A stretch of DNA of 64,000 nucleotides from Vandiemenella viatica (lineage: Eukaryota; Arthropoda; Insecta; Orthoptera; Morabidae), in assembly GCA_031002005.1 (NCBI GenBank), contig JARYHS010008074.1, positions 350,448,932 through 350,512,931 of the forward strand. The letters are read 5' to 3'. The notes under the pieces are model-generated. The model saw only the letters and a list, made by a program, of their open reading frames with translations, made no database searches and was not told the DNA's origin. Position 1 is the first letter of the stretch. Each line of letters starts with the position of its first letter. The position numbers were made by a program, and so were the translations under genes. Below, one piece after another: positions 12,857 to 24,257 of the stretch.

Positions 12857-13126
12857 TTAATACGAATTAAAAAAAATTACATCAAAAATACTGCCAGATT
12901 TTCCGCAGCGGGAATAGGTGTAAATAACGGATTGGATTAAAACCTCTTCAAATTCCGCTCGAGTCACCCAAAAATAATGAATAAAACTTTTCAGTGCAAA
13001 AGCCCGATGAGAGCTTCTTCTTTTCATGTAAGCACTTTTCCATAGTTTTACCTTCCCCATCTTCTGATTAATAAATAACAATGTTTCATGCATCGCTGTT
13101 TGACTCAAAACGTAAAGGTATTCCAC
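12857..13126 (-). pseudogene. Possible Harbinger-type transposase N-terminal fragment
   Basis: An 89-codon minus-strand frame contains MKRRSSHRAFALKSFIHYF and then VTRAEFEEVLI. This resembles the N-terminal segment of PIF/Harbinger transposases, where a basic R-x-x-S-H-G-A block precedes a phenylalanine-rich F-R-x-T-x-x-x-F-x-x-L-L motif. No catalytic DDE region follows. It could equally be a chance resemblance. Confidence 0.3.
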
Positions 13127-13319
13127 CTACATTACATGTTTCTGGTTACACTTTTCGTCACGTTTCTCGCACCACACAATGTCTTTGTCAACCGCCGCAC
13201 GAAACTTCGGTCTAATATACGCGGATGACTGCCTGACAGTTTCAATTTTCATGCTGTCCTGTCCTGCCCTGCGCTGCCCGTGCTGCACCACGCATCTCAA
13301 TGTGCGCCCGGCCTTTGGG

Positions 13320-13905
13320 GTTGTAACGGAGACCATTTTAGCGAATGCGGATCCAGATGTTCAGTACTTGACACCCGCAGATGCAGATGTTTTGCGGTAG
13401 GGGACGTGGGAAAATAAATTTATAATTATTTAGATTTTATTATTTTATTAAAAATAAATTTAAAATCGGAACAAGTAAATTTTTATCACAAGTTCCACAT
13501 TTTGTATAAGCAAACTCTATTACCATCTATTACTGCCATATTATTTTGTGCCTTATCTTTCAACAACAAAAAACATGGGATGATTTAATGAGTGAATTAA
13601 ATTATTTACATAACTACGCTGGCGTAAGCAAAACAATATTTGCCATATGAACTTTGTGGTTTAATTAATTGAAGCATCAAGCACAAGATCACGCCACCGC
13701 ACATCTCCGTGCCCGGGCACTCGCCTTTCCACCCCTCTAGCGTCCCATTCACAGTCCAATTTGTTGGACGCACGATGATCCTATTTTCCGATGTATGACA
13801 CTTGTTGGGCGGCGAACGAGGGACGAGGCTACAGTACTACATGTAGGACGTGTTGGATGTTGTTGGACTCCCAAACAACCAAGAAGAGACCCTGCCTGCC
13901 AATAG
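13320..13905 (+). repeat. Repeat family M, copy 1
   Basis: It aligns over about 580 bp with 52545-53190 in the same orientation and, over its right half, with the complement of 48540-49215. Shared landmarks are GCGAATGCGGATCCAG, CACGCCACCGCACATCTCC, TACATGTAGGACGTGT and TGTTGGACTCCC. Its class is unknown. The purine-rich ATGCGGATGC words recall the hAT ends at 48190 and 52210. Confidence 0.7.
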
Positions 13906-14280
13906 GGGATCCGGTAGGTGGGTGCAAGGGGGCGCACTTGCACCCCCTCTCCCAAGCTATGAAGGAAAATACACGGATAAAGATTAAGAAATAATTTATT
14001 TTTATTAAATTCAGTATTAAATAATAAATTAAGCCCCCCTTGTCAGGTAACAACGTTATCTGACTATTTTATAAATTCTTAGTAATAATAGTCTTTGTAA
14101 GGTACCTTGGAGTTGTTGGGTCACGTGACCAGAGAGAATATTGTTGTGGCAGATTTAGTGGCAGAGAGAAGAAGAATGCTATAAGCAAAAAATGGAAGAC
14201 TGTTGTATTATTATCGGGGGTCAATAAATGTATCAAGTACAAAGATAAGAAAATAAATAGTTTTACTGAAGTTAAGATTG
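13906..14280. other. AT-rich sequence downstream of the errantivirus env remnant
   Basis: This is where the 3' untranslated region and 3' LTR of the minus-strand retroelement should lie. G-runs on the minus strand (CAAGGGGGGC at about 14033, AGAGGGGGTG near 13947) could be polypurine tracts. I found no sequence matching the DNA upstream of gag, so no LTR pair can be claimed. Confidence 0.4.
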
Positions 14281-14985
14281 TTAATATAATAATAGTTTGG
14301 TATATTCTGCCAACTTTAACAGCCGGTCATATTCTGGCTTATTGATAGGCAGCTGAATTGTTGCGTCATTAGTTTGTACATAGTCGAAAACATAATGCTC
14401 TATCTTTTTCATACATTCTGCAAGTATCTTTTCATTTTGGACGACACTAGACATCGTATTATTGATCCCACTCAAAGTAGTTTTTACAACAGCTACCTGT
14501 TCCTTCGTTAATTTCAATAGTTACATTTGCTTGCCCTCCATGTGATCTATTTTTGATTTGAAATACGTTGCGTCTGCTGCTCTTAGTGTTCCAAAAAGTA
14601 CCTTACTTATTTCTCCGACAAAATTGAAAAGACCTCTCTTTTTCGTACTTCCATGTCTAGTCAACTGAGATATTAAACTTTGTGCATCTTTTATTCTAGT
14701 TAAATGCTTATCAATATGTTGTTCGATTCTGACACATTATGCATTACTTATGTTTAGGTGGAAACATTTACTTTGACAAAATTCTATAGATAATTTTTCA
14801 TTATATCTTCCAGTTTCACGTAACTTACAACCTTCCAAGTGGTACTGTAAAGTCTAGCGTTACCTAAATTATCATAATATAAACCCAGAGAAGAACTTAT
14901 CTTCTGTACATGGAAATCTTCCCATGCTGACTTCCCGTTAGTATTATTAAAAGTCCCAACCCAATCTTCATGAGTAGTATGGCCT
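14281..14985 (-). pseudogene. env: Errantivirus env remnant (baculovirus F-like fusion protein family)
   Basis: Env of errantiviruses is a class I-type membrane fusion glycoprotein related to baculovirus F. A 78-codon minus-strand frame (14517-14281) has the helical Asn-rich repeat pattern seen after the fusion peptide in this family. About 100 bases upstream, in another frame (around 14621-14650), a basic KKRG cleavage-like site is followed directly by the conserved LFNF. The two pieces are separated by a stop codon. No signal peptide or transmembrane anchor is readable. The gene is clearly broken and short compared with the usual ~450-600 residues. Confidence 0.75.
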
Positions 14986-14989
14986 GCAA

Positions 14990-15914
14990 TTAGAAAAATT
15001 CTTTTAATTTATTAGCGTGTACTTTCACTATCTTATTTCTTTTTGTTTTAATCATAACATTTGGTCCTTCTGTTCTCAGAACTTCATAAGGCCCTATCCA
15101 TTGTGAATTTAACTTCTTTGGACGCCTTCTTCTTACAGACTTAACATGCAATAAAACCTTATCAACTGGTTTAAACAATTTTGAGTTTTCATTTCTTTCA
15201 TAGTACTTTTTATTCGTCTTCTTACTCTTAAGTAGATGTTCCCTAGCTATTTCATGTAAAGATTGCATTTTACTCTTTAACTCTTTAACATAGTCATCAT
15301 AACAATACAAAACTTCTGTAGGTTCCTTTTGTAATATACCTGGAATATTTGCTTTTCTCCAAAACAAAAGTTCATGAGGTGTGAATCCCGTACTACTATG
15401 AAGTGTTGTGTGGAATACGAAAATTGACTACTGAATCCAATCATCCCAATTTCTTTGATCTTTAGCAATGAAATGTCGCAGATATTCCACTAACGTTCTG
15501 TGACTTCTTTCAAGAGCACCGTTACTTTCTGGATGGTACGTACTAGTTTTGATTTTCTAAATCTTCAAGATTTTACACAACCTTTTAAATACGTCACTCT
15601 TGAAATTCGATCCCTGATCTGTCAGAACAGACGGTATCGTGTATCTATCTTGAAAAGTTAGAATGCATCTATTTCCCTTATCGCTAATACTTAGCGGACC
15701 GACTATGTCCATACATCATTTTTTCAAGTACATGCTCAGGTGTGCGAGTTATCTCCAGCGGCATTTTGGTTTTATTCTGTGTAATCATTTTCTTTTGACA
15801 AGTCTCACACTGTCGGATATAATTTTCAATGTTTCGTTTCATTCCCGGCCATTGCTTATACTCTTTCACCTTCTCGTAAGTTCTCGTCATTCCCTGATGA
15901 CCACCTAATGCCAC
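14990..15914 (-). pseudogene. pol: Integrase, frameshifted and internally deleted
   Basis: The N-terminal zinc-binding HHCC domain is in the frame 15914-15684 (GGHQGMTRTYEKV, then IRQCETCQKK). The catalytic core spans about 15700-15430: MDIVGPL supplies the first Asp, TDQGSNF the second and NGALERSH the Glu. The spacing between the first two is too short by roughly 25-30 residues and a stop lies just before the Glu motif. The C-terminal frame 15367-14990 ends in a GPY/F module (WIGPYEVL), diagnostic of Ty3/gypsy integrases. Catalytic residues survive but the protein is unreadable. Confidence 0.85.
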
Positions 15915-15944
15915 ATCATGACTCTCCTTTAAATTCTGCTCCTT

Positions 15945-17519
15945 TTACTCCAAACTAATTTCAGCTGGTGTCTCTTTAAATTTACTTTCATCGGAATTTT
16001 TACCTACATCATCATTCTCCTGACTTTGTACATTAACTTCCTGTATATGGCTTAGCGCATCGGCATTCGTGTTTAACTTTCCTCGTTTATACACAACAGT
16101 GTATTCGTACACTTCGAGTTTAAGCCTCCATTTTATTAACTTAGAACTCGGATCTTTAACACTGAATATCCACGTAAGGGGCTGATGATCTGTTACAATA
16201 GTGAATTTTCTACCATACACGTATGGTCTAAATTGTCTAACTGCCCAGACAATTGCTAACAATTCTTTTGCTGTAGTTGAGTAATTCTGTTCTGGTTTGT
16301 TTAATGTTCTGGATGCGTATGCAATTGGCAAATCATTTGCAATTGATTTACCTTGCGATAATACAGCTCCAACTGCAAATTTACTAGAGTCTGTGGTAAC
16401 TATGAACGGAGATCCAAATTCTGGATAATGTAGTAATGGAAGATTGATTAATAATTCCTTTAATTCCTGAAAAGCCTTTTCCTGTGATTCTTCCAAAATA
16501 TAATCTTGCCCTTTAACTAGTAACTCATGTAAAGCTTTTGAAATTTTACTGTAACTAGGCATGAAACGTGGGTAATATCCTGATCACCCTAGTAATCCCT
16601 TAAGCTCTTTTAAAGTCTTTAGCTGTGGAAAATTCTTCACTTTCTCAACTTTAACTGGATCCGGTTTTATACCCTCGTCTGAGATTATGTGTCCTAAGTA
16701 CGCAACCTGCGTCCTAAGAAACTCGCACTTATCCAATTGAAGATTCAACTTGTTTTCCCTTAACCTTTGGAAAATGTCGGTAAGTCTCTCATTGTGTTCT
16801 TTCAATGTTGTTGCGAAAACTATTACATCGTCAAGATATATAAAGCATTTAATACCTTGCAAGCCTGTTAAAATACTATTCATCAGCCTCTGAAAACATC
16901 CTGGCACTCAATTTAATCCCATAGGCATTCTTTTGTATTCGTAATGATCGAAATTTGAGCTACAGGTGGTTTCCTCCCTGTCTTTCTCATCCATAAGAAT
17001 CTGTTAATAACAACTAGCTAAATCGAGTGTTGAGAAGTATTTAGCTTTGCCTAGACGATTTAGAATATCCGAAATGTTGGGAAGGGGAAATGCATCTCTT
17101 ACTGTAATCTCATTTAATTTCCTATAGTCTACGACAACTCTCCACTTTTGTTTCCCACTAGCATCTAGTTTCTTGGGTACAAGTAACAATGGTGAATTCC
17201 AAGCACCTTTACTCGTTACTATTATATCATCATCTAGCATTTTGTCAATTTGTTCTTGCAACATCACATGCTGCGCTTCTGGTATTCGGTATGGCCTTGT
17301 ATTGATAATTCTCCGTTGTGGTTCCGGTACTATAGGTATCTCATATTTTATCATGTCTGTATGCGTAAGTTTATCTCCTGGCAGAAAGAATATATCATTA
17401 AACTCTGCATAAATTTTAAACAACTCGGATTTTTCTTCCGGATTCAAATGCTCTGTTTGTAAAAACTTCTGAAGTTCTTTAACCCTTGAATCAAACTCTA
17501 ACTGTGGTTTTTGTTTCAT
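15945..17519 (-). pseudogene. pol: Reverse transcriptase and RNase H of the errantivirus
   Basis: Frame 17519-17004 carries the fingers and palm of RT (KGAWNSPLLLVPKK, WRVVVDYRKLNEIT, FSTLDLAS with the first catalytic Asp). After two in-frame stops near 17003 and 16908, frame 16907-16584 gives IYLDDVIVFA, the YxDD active site with both Asp present. Frame 16562-15945 holds the connection and RNase H: FIVTTDSSKFAVGAVLSQ, YSTTAKELLAIVWAV and VTDHQPLTWI supply the expected D-E-D set. Lengths fit intact gypsy RT-RH apart from the breaks. Confidence 0.93.
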
Positions 17520-17531
17520 TATTCTTACTTT

Positions 17532-18180
17532 TTATGTGTCCACTGTTGTACCTTCTGGGACCGTTTCAACTTTAATTTTAGCACAATCAAGTGCAACCAC
17601 ATTTTCTGAAGTATTTGTTACGCCAATAATACAAGAACCATTATCTATACTTACAAGAGCATCCGGTATATAAACTTTTGGTACTAGTTCTGTTTTATAC
17701 ACTTTTCCTTCAGTTAAGCCCGGTTCACTATCTAATAGTAACCTAAGAATTCTTTCTTCCCTTGGACCAACCTTTGTCCTTTCATTTATCTCTAAACTAG
17801 TTTCATCCTCTGCGGACATAGCAACCGTTTCTTTCTGTATACTTATGGACATATTCTCATAGTTCAAAATTGCCTTCTGTTTTCTAAAGAAATCTCTCCC
17901 CACTAACCCATTATATGGAATGTCTAAATCCATCCATAAAACATGAAATTTATGCTCAATATTAATTTTTCCAATGATTAAACCTAGATTTAGTGTTCCA
18001 AATGTAGTGACCACTTCTTCAGCTATAACTTTTATATTTACCTTTTCATTTTTATTTAATGGCACACTATCTTTAAGTATTCTTTAAGAACAAGACTTGT
18101 TTGAGCTCCAGTAGCCACTAATAACTTAACCTTATTATGTAAGCATTCGTCACAGGGTAAATTTAAAATTTTATTTTTTA
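17532..18180 (-). pseudogene. pol: Aspartyl protease of the errantivirus, catalytic Asp lost
   Basis: The 177-codon frame 18065-17532 includes the flap-to-end part of a retropepsin (NGLVGRDFFRKQ). The active site lies just upstream in another frame at about 18103-18124 and reads LLVATGAQTS, where the family has D-T/S-G-A. The catalytic Asp codon is therefore replaced by Ala (GCT). The gene is dead by this change and by the frameshift. Further upstream it is cut by the LINE at 18275-20205. Confidence 0.85.
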
Positions 18181-18274
18181 TTTGGCGGTTTACGGCCAGC
18201 TTTGCACCCATACGGACGTGGACTAACCGCCACTGATTGAACAGTTGCCCGACCGACTTCCCACCGGACTATTT

Positions 18275-20205
18275 GCAGCTTTCATCTACATCTAAATATA
18301 TACTCTGCAATTCACAAAATTGTGGGTGGCAGAGGGTGCTCAGCACCAAAGCTAATCTCTTTGCTATGCATTCCAATCCCTAATGGTACGAGGGAAAAAA
18401 GAATTCATATAAGAATCAGTCCGGCACCTTATTTCTCTAATTTTATCTTTTCTGTCCTTCCGACTCAGATAGGTTGATGGAAGAAGTATTTCACTACATA
18501 CAAAAGTGAAAGTGGGAGTACGCATGTTTTCCAATAAGTTTAAACGAAACGTGAGTCGTCTATCTACCAGAGACTCCCAACCTAATCTACTAATCAGTTC
18601 TGTGACGCTTTCATAAGGACTGTAGCAAGCGGTCACGAATCGAGCGGCTCTTCTCTGTACTTTCTCTATACTTTCGATCAATCCCTTACGGAACGGGTCC
18701 CAAATGGCACAACAACAATCCAAATGTGGACGCACAAGAGATTTGTACGCCATCTCCCTTGTTTGTTCATTACAATTTTTCAAGATTCGACCTATGAATC
18801 GCAGCCTAGAATTTGCTCTACCTACTACCGAATTAATGTGTATCTCCCATTTCATGTTCCTTTGTACTGTTACTCCCAAATTTTTCATAGAATCAACCAT
18901 ATCAATTACTAAACTGTTTACCTCGTATTTCTGAACAACCGGATTCTTTTTGTTAGTTATGTTCATTGTCTTGCACTTTTTACAATTTAGAGTAAGTTGC
19001 CACTCAGCGCACCAAGCCAAAATAACATCCAGATCGCGCTGAATTTCTAAGCAATCGGCCAAATTTCTTACTTCCCTATAAATAACCGCATCATCAGCAA
19101 ACCAACTAAAAAGGCTTTTCACTTTGTCTCCGAGATCGTTTATAAAAATTAAGAAAAGAAGTGGTCCTATTACACTTCCTTCAGGTACACCCGATGTAAC
19201 ATCTAGATTAGAAGAACTTTCTCCTTCAACGACAACACACAGCGAGCGACCATTTAGAAAATCCTTTATCCATTCACAAAGCTGATCCGGTATACCGTAC
19301 GGTCGAAGCTTCGCTAAAAGGCGGTTGTGTGGCACAGAGTCAAAGGCTTTCTGTAAATCTAAAAAAATTGCATCTACTTGTGAACCTGCATCGATAATTT
19401 TCATTACATCGTGTGTAAATAGGACCAGCTGTGTTTCACATGATCTTTTCTTCCGAAATCCGTGTAGATTTGTTGTAAGCAAATTATTATCATCTGGAAA
19501 ATTCATAATGTTCGGGCATATAATATGCTCCATAACTCTACTACAAACAGATGTTATAGATATAGGACGATAGTTTCCAGGATCATTTCGATTACCTTTC
19601 TTGAAAATCGTAGTTACTTGCGCGATTTTCCAGTCTGAAGGTACTTTTCGCTCTTCTAATGATTTAATGAATATATCAGACAGAAATGGCGCGATTTCCG
19701 TCGCATACTCTGAAAATACTCTTACTGGAATTCCATCCGGGCCCGGTGCTTTCCCCCACTTCAGGAGCTCTAATTCCTTAACGATACCTGCAGTATCTAT
19801 TCGTAGTGATTCCATCACCGATTCGCCACGGCGTGGGAAAACGGGGATACTATCCTTATGTTCATTTGTAAATGAATTTTTGAATACAGTATTTAGTACG
19901 TTAGCTTTAATGCGGCTTTCATTAACCTCGGAACCTTCACGAATTAGTGCTGGAATATTGCTGTTGGTAAATTAACTTTTCGTACATACGACCAAAATTT
20001 CTTTGGGTTTTCTGTAAGACTCTTAGAGAGAGAGTTGGAGTGAAAATCGTTGAAGGCCTCGCGTATTACATTCTTAATACTTCCTCTTAACTCAGCTAAG
20101 GTTTCTAAATCGCTGCAACACCACTTCCTTCTTGAGCGTGCGTGTATTTTCCTTTGTTTTTTGAGTAATCTTTTGACTTCGCATGTGTATCACGGTGGAT
20201 CATTC
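18275..20205 (-). mobile_element. CR1-like non-LTR retrotransposon, 5'-truncated, inserted in the errantivirus
   Basis: The frame 19818-18364 (484 codons) carries a nearly intact RT. It shows GKAPGPDGIP, NYRPISITSV, AIFLDLQKAFDSVPHNRL with the first Asp, SGVPEGSVIGPLLFLI, the FADDA active site, and the C-terminal block CRTDSYMNSFFPRTIRDWN. Coding similarity continues upstream in shifted frames to about 20205 (NPKKFWSYVRK). The endonuclease domain is absent, so the copy is 5'-truncated. The 3' end near 18275-18345 has the tail CATCTACATC with GGGTGGCAGAGGGTGCT, shared with the copy at 33579. SVIGPLL is kept but Q in the usual GVPQGS motif is E. Confidence 0.9.
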
Positions 20206-21110
20206 TCCCCCTTTATTGTCCGCTTTAGCACCACATTCGTTCGCATAGTGCCCGCATAGTGACACTTAAAACAAATAATGTGGCTCACGTCCCGTGACCG
20301 ACATTTTTCCTCTGTGTGCCCACGCTTGTGACAATTTTTACAATATTCCTCATCAACAACTGGTACTCAACGCACCTTATTTTCCTTCTTCCTACACTCT
20401 CTTTGGAGTGCCCTATTTTTCCGGAATTGAAACATTTCAACGCACGGTCGGTAACCTTTCGTGGTTCTTCCATCAGCCTATGACTTCTTTCAGCCATAGA
20501 CAAAATTGCGTTCTTTTCTTGAAGAGCGAACTCAATAGCTTCCGGTAAGCGAATACTCTCTCCTCGACTTCTCACAATGGTCTGAATACGATCGTTTGAT
20601 TGTCCCTGAATAAAGCACGCCTCTCCAAGCAAACACACGAGGTTTATAGCCCCCGATAACATATCATCACTGCTGACCCTTCTGACAGCTTCTCTAAAAT
20701 CACGCTACATTTCATTTATACGACTACCCCACGAAGCTACAATCTCAGATTTTCCATGTCTAGCTTGAAACATTTTGCAAGCATAATAGTCAATTGTTCT
20801 TTTACTGGAGTAATTTTCATCTAAAATTTCTTTTACGTCAGCCATGTATTAGTTGCATCCCTAACCATAAGCCGGAACGTGCATCCCCTGTAATTTGAGC
20901 TTTAATAAATCGCAAAAGCAATCCTTGATCCTCCTTACACACAGACTCAAAAGCCACATCAACATTGTCAATAAATTCCCTTAACTTCCGTTTTTCGCCA
21001 TCAAACGGTTGAGAAATTAATTTAAGAGCTTCTGACACACTAAAGTATGACACTTCGTTTGGCCCTTCGTCTGGCCCTTCGGGTGACCCGTGACTTGTGT
21101 CAACACTCAT
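20206..21110 (-). pseudogene. gag: Errantivirus gag
   Basis: The N-terminal frame 21110-20838 contains FDGEKRKLREFIDNVDVAF, matching the capsid start of gypsy/errantivirus Gag. Frame 20662-20285 continues with a capsid-like segment and degraded zinc knuckles. The first reads CFNSGKIGH, where the second Cys has become Ser, and the last Cys is missing. Another CCHC-like motif near 20250 (ICFKC) is frameshifted. Gag is the structural core protein of the element. This copy is broken in at least two places and separated from pol by the LINE. Confidence 0.8.
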
Positions 21111-21349
21111 TTTGAAAGAAGGTTAAAAGCAACTACCAAAAGGTTAGACAATCAAATATCAAACAGTTCCGACTAACTGAGACTTACTTCTAGCTGTCTC
21201 GTCGAGTTGCTGCTGTGTCTACCTCGGTGTCTTCCCACTGACGTCGTCTTGTCCACTGGGCCGAAGGCGATCTTCCGAAGGAGACTTTGATCTGCGCCCG
21301 GTTCACCTCAACTCTGGCAGCGACCGGCTCTCCAGGCTCTCTAATTGTT

Positions 21350-21480
21350 TGCAGCCAGCCTCCCACATGCTGTGAGCGTATATTTGCATACAACCGTTAC
21401 AAGGTTGTGAACGTATCTTGCAGCCAACCTCCTACAGGTTGTGAACATATCCTGCAGCCAACCTCCTACAGATTGTGACT
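21350..21480. repeat. Four tandem 34-35 bp repeats upstream of gag
   Basis: Copies start at 21350, 21385, 21419 and 21453 and follow the pattern TGCAGCCAACCTCCTACAGG then TTGTGAACATATC. The second copy has TGCATACAACC. They lie about 240-370 bp upstream of the gag start, in the leader position. Confidence 0.85.
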
Positions 21481-22215
21481 TTTCGACGAGTTGTATCGAC
21501 AGCTGGTAGCCGAAGCAATCAACTGGATGGCCAGTCCTGACTGGATACCGCAGAACTTCAACCTAAATGTGGCTGTCGCCAGTCGTGGCGAAAATTAGCC
21601 AAAGGGACTACCTACATGTGCAAATGCTAGCACAAATTTTGGGTGTCTATTTTATTTTAAACAGACTAACCCCATACCACACACCATTTAATTTTTATGT
21701 TCTACCCCAGATTGAAATCAACTTAACTTTTCTCCACAACATGGAATATTGGGGACACGGGTTCGATACCTGAGGCAAGGAGCGGCTCTCTCCAAAGGAT
21801 TTTTGATGGAAAGTAGGCAGGCAAACTCACGCTAGAAATGATAAAGCCAATTCCAGAACCTGGGAGTTTAATAAATTCAAACTAATCTATAGACAGTATG
21901 AAATAGGTTGTTAGGTAATGCTAGGTGCGGGAGATAAAGTTACTGCTTACCCAAGTCAGATCCGCTGGTCAACTACGGTAGCATTAATACGCAGCAGTAC
22001 AGCGATGAAAACTGTACAGCACTACGTAGTAACTTGATGGTACTGGCCCCTCCTTGTGGTCTCCGTGATCCTTTATACTAGTTGACAACAGAGAACCTCG
22101 TGCCACTTGGCTAAATCTTATTTGGACATGAGCAGCAGCATGTCTGCTCGCCCAGTGTGGTTGTAAACAAAACCAATGGGTGACACAAACTCTTGCGCAC
22201 ACGATACTCCTTTTC

Positions 22216-22343
22216 CATCTGACCCTGACGGCAGTGCGCCTTCCTATACAGGTAATTTATCCCAACTAACCGTGGTCTGCATCTGACCCTATCTGTAGCG
22301 AGCCTTCCTATATGGGCTATTTATCCCTACTGACCATGCGCTC
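22216..22343. repeat. Two tandem copies of a 64 bp unit
   Basis: CATCTGACCCT opens both units (22216 and 22280). GCCTTCCTATA and a ATTTATCCC block recur in register, with about 75-80% identity by eye. Confidence 0.75.
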
Positions 22344-22470
22344 CAGCGCGCCTGCCAGCTCGGCTTTCCACCACGTGTGGTCAAGACAGCTTCGGCAATC
22401 CACAGGGTACGTCTAGATATTTTTAACAATTATATTTTTCTTAAATATCGAGTATATTACACTTATCATT

Positions 22471-23220
22471 AATAATTTTCTGATCACCACCTATGTGACC
22501 AACCATTACAACACATATCCTTGACCAACAAGTTTATTAAAATAAAATTCAAATCTTCTAGTCAGTGAATAATAGATTCAGAAATTGGTTTCGTGTTTAC
22601 TCCTATAGTGAAACATATCCCAGGAATTCATAATAAATTATTGGTTTTTATTATCTTTACCACAACACCATTCTATAATGTTCTGTACACCTAATATCCG
22701 CAGTATCATCAGCTAACATCGAAAAAGCCGAAGCACACTTCACCTCCTCAATTATTTTGCTTTTTAGAACATCACAACTCTATTAATTGATATTGAATTT
22801 GATGTGATGTGTATGTATAAGGAGATTTTTGCCCCGGACTCTAAATAATTTTTCAAAATCTCATCCCCAGAGTTAACACGAAAATGTAGCAGATCTGTGA
22901 AAACAGAACTTTCGTCAACTTTTCAGTGAAATGGAAGATCATGCTGTCTGGAAAATAAAATTGTTGATTTAATTAAAGATTCAAACGATTTTCTTCAATT
23001 TCCTTGTGATATGCCGTATTCAACGAATCATGAATACACAGTTCCCTTCCATCCATGATATTTTCATTTTTTTGAAGAAGCCAGCGCGTCCCTTGCCACT
23101 TTCTTGTCGCATGAGATTTTGCAGCTTCATGAAACTTGTGATATCTAAGGCATGCAGAAACGACAAACTGTGCTTGTAGATCGCCGAAGCAAAATATACA
23201 TTCCACATAAAGGTCTCACG
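22471..23220 (-). pseudogene. hAT transposase remnant (TTF finger / DUF4371 type)
   Basis: Minus-strand readings in shifting frames give YHKFHEAAKSHATRKW near 23150, the end of the zinc-finger domain. HDSLNTAYHKEIEENRLNL follows near 23010, then LLHFRVNSGDEILKNYL and AFSMLADDTADI (about 22715), the last containing the conserved D-E/D-T with the first catalytic Asp. Further on, a degraded LLVKGQGY-like stretch near 22480 resembles the block around the second Asp. This order matches the P52rIPK-like hAT group. Many stops; inactive. Confidence 0.7.
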
Positions 23221-23548
23221 TGTAGGTTGTAAGCTATTCAGATCGAAAGGCCCTTTTAACGTAAAGGTTTACACCATTTTTAGAATTTATGTTTTACTAG
23301 ATTTCCAATGTAATCTTAGTAATTTCGAACGTAGATCGTCTTCAATTTGATGATTGTTTTTTAAATACATGCCAACATTCAATAATGAATTAGTTGCGCT
23401 TTTGCTAGTAGAATTGAGCGATGCATCTTGTTGAAGGTCTTTGCTGGCAGAACTAAGTCCTTTTATGAAAATAGGTTATTTTAATTCAATAACAAAACGC
23501 TTTCAAGATTAAGAAGTCTACACGAAAAAATAATAATAGCCTACTAGT
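23221..23548. other. AT-rich spacer, nothing recognised
   Basis: No frame, terminal repeat or motif could be supported in this interval between the hAT remnant and repeat R. Confidence 0.4.
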
Positions 23549-23599
23549 AATATGAATATCATAGGCGCAACACGTCATACTTATAGCTACAGATATACT

Positions 23600-23867
23600 A
23601 AATAATAATAATAATTAGGGGGGTTGTAATGACGCGGTGAAAGGGTTTCTATTGGCTGAGCATTCCGCCCCTGACTTAGCCGCCATAACCTAACATGCTA
23701 GTGCTACCAGACACAGTTTACTTTGGAATCAGAACCACATACTACAGGCTGTGCCTTGGTGAAGGTCGGGTTTATGGTATATGAAATTCCCTGCCGAGGC
23801 AAGGATTTAAACTGGGAACATTTCGTTCTCCAGTCAGACACCTTAACCACTGAGCCACCACACCGCA
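23600..23867 (-). mobile_element. tRNA-derived SINE (family S1) with 11 bp target duplication
   Basis: On the minus strand the head reads GTGGCTCAGTGGTTAAGGTG (A box) followed by a degraded B box (GTTTAAATCC), and the tail is ATT repeats. Perfect 11 bp direct repeats ACAGATATACT flank it at 23589-23599 and 23868-23878. Relatives are at 53716-54024, 59283-59478 and 63120-63440. Confidence 0.88.
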
Positions 23868-24257
23868 ACAGATATACTGTTAACATTAGCATGTCGGTGA
23901 CGCAAAATCATAAGATTTTACCCATCTAAAAATCTCGCATCGCGTCTAAAGAAGTTTTCACTTCAAAAACTAGAAATCGAACTTAGTCCATAACTGGAAG
24001 GTTGGACGATTCTTCCCGAAGGAGATGTACCAAGCTATTGTGTCAGAGGCAGGAAGGCCAATTCCTTTCCACAGGGACCTACAACTTCGTGGAATCAGAA
24101 CCACGGAACGTCCCGGCGTAGCTTATTTAATCAAATACAGCTCCTAAAAATTTCTGCTCACCACGTAATTTGAACTCGCTACCGGAGAGAGAAACTTTCT
24201 GGAGTAAACGCGAGACCGCCTTGTTTTGAAATATACGTGTACTAACTACTATCATAG

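Larger units (their letters stand above)
14281..21110 (-). mobile_element. Errantivirus-like Ty3/gypsy retroelement, broken and LINE-interrupted
   Basis: Gene order on the minus strand is gag (21110-20206), a LINE insertion, then protease, RT, RNase H, integrase (18180-14990) and an env remnant (14985-14281). The order and the fusion-protein-like env are the hallmarks of insect errantiviruses. Every gene carries stops or frameshifts, the protease lacks its catalytic Asp and the integrase core has an internal deletion. It cannot be autonomous. LTRs were not identified. Confidence 0.9.
21111..22470. other. Region upstream of errantivirus gag (leader or 5' LTR zone), no gene
   Basis: On the minus strand this precedes gag, so the primer binding site and 5' LTR belong here if they survive. 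I could not find a pair match in 13.9-14.3 kb. Two short tandem repeats (21350-21480 and 22216-22343) are the only clear structures. A polymerase III B-box-like GGTTCGATACC occurs at about 21749 but has no matching A box. Confidence 0.4.

Noticed and set aside
13749..14053. Overlapping short frames near 13.8-14.05 kb
   Set aside because: They span repeat M and AT-rich DNA in several frames on both strands, with no motif conserved among M copies.
17173..17462. Plus-strand frames opposite the errantivirus RT
   Set aside because: Complement shadows of the RT. The minus strand carries the catalytic motifs.
14033..22440. LTR pair of the errantivirus
   Set aside because: I compared the flanks of env and gag by eye and found no matching direct repeat. 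Polypurine-like runs alone do not define an LTR.
23800..23868. Possible tRNA genes (also near 36370, 54340, 59290 and 63400)
   Set aside because: A and B boxes are present but acceptor stems do not pair, and the sequences continue into shared SINE bodies with tails and target duplications. They are SINE heads, not tRNA genes.
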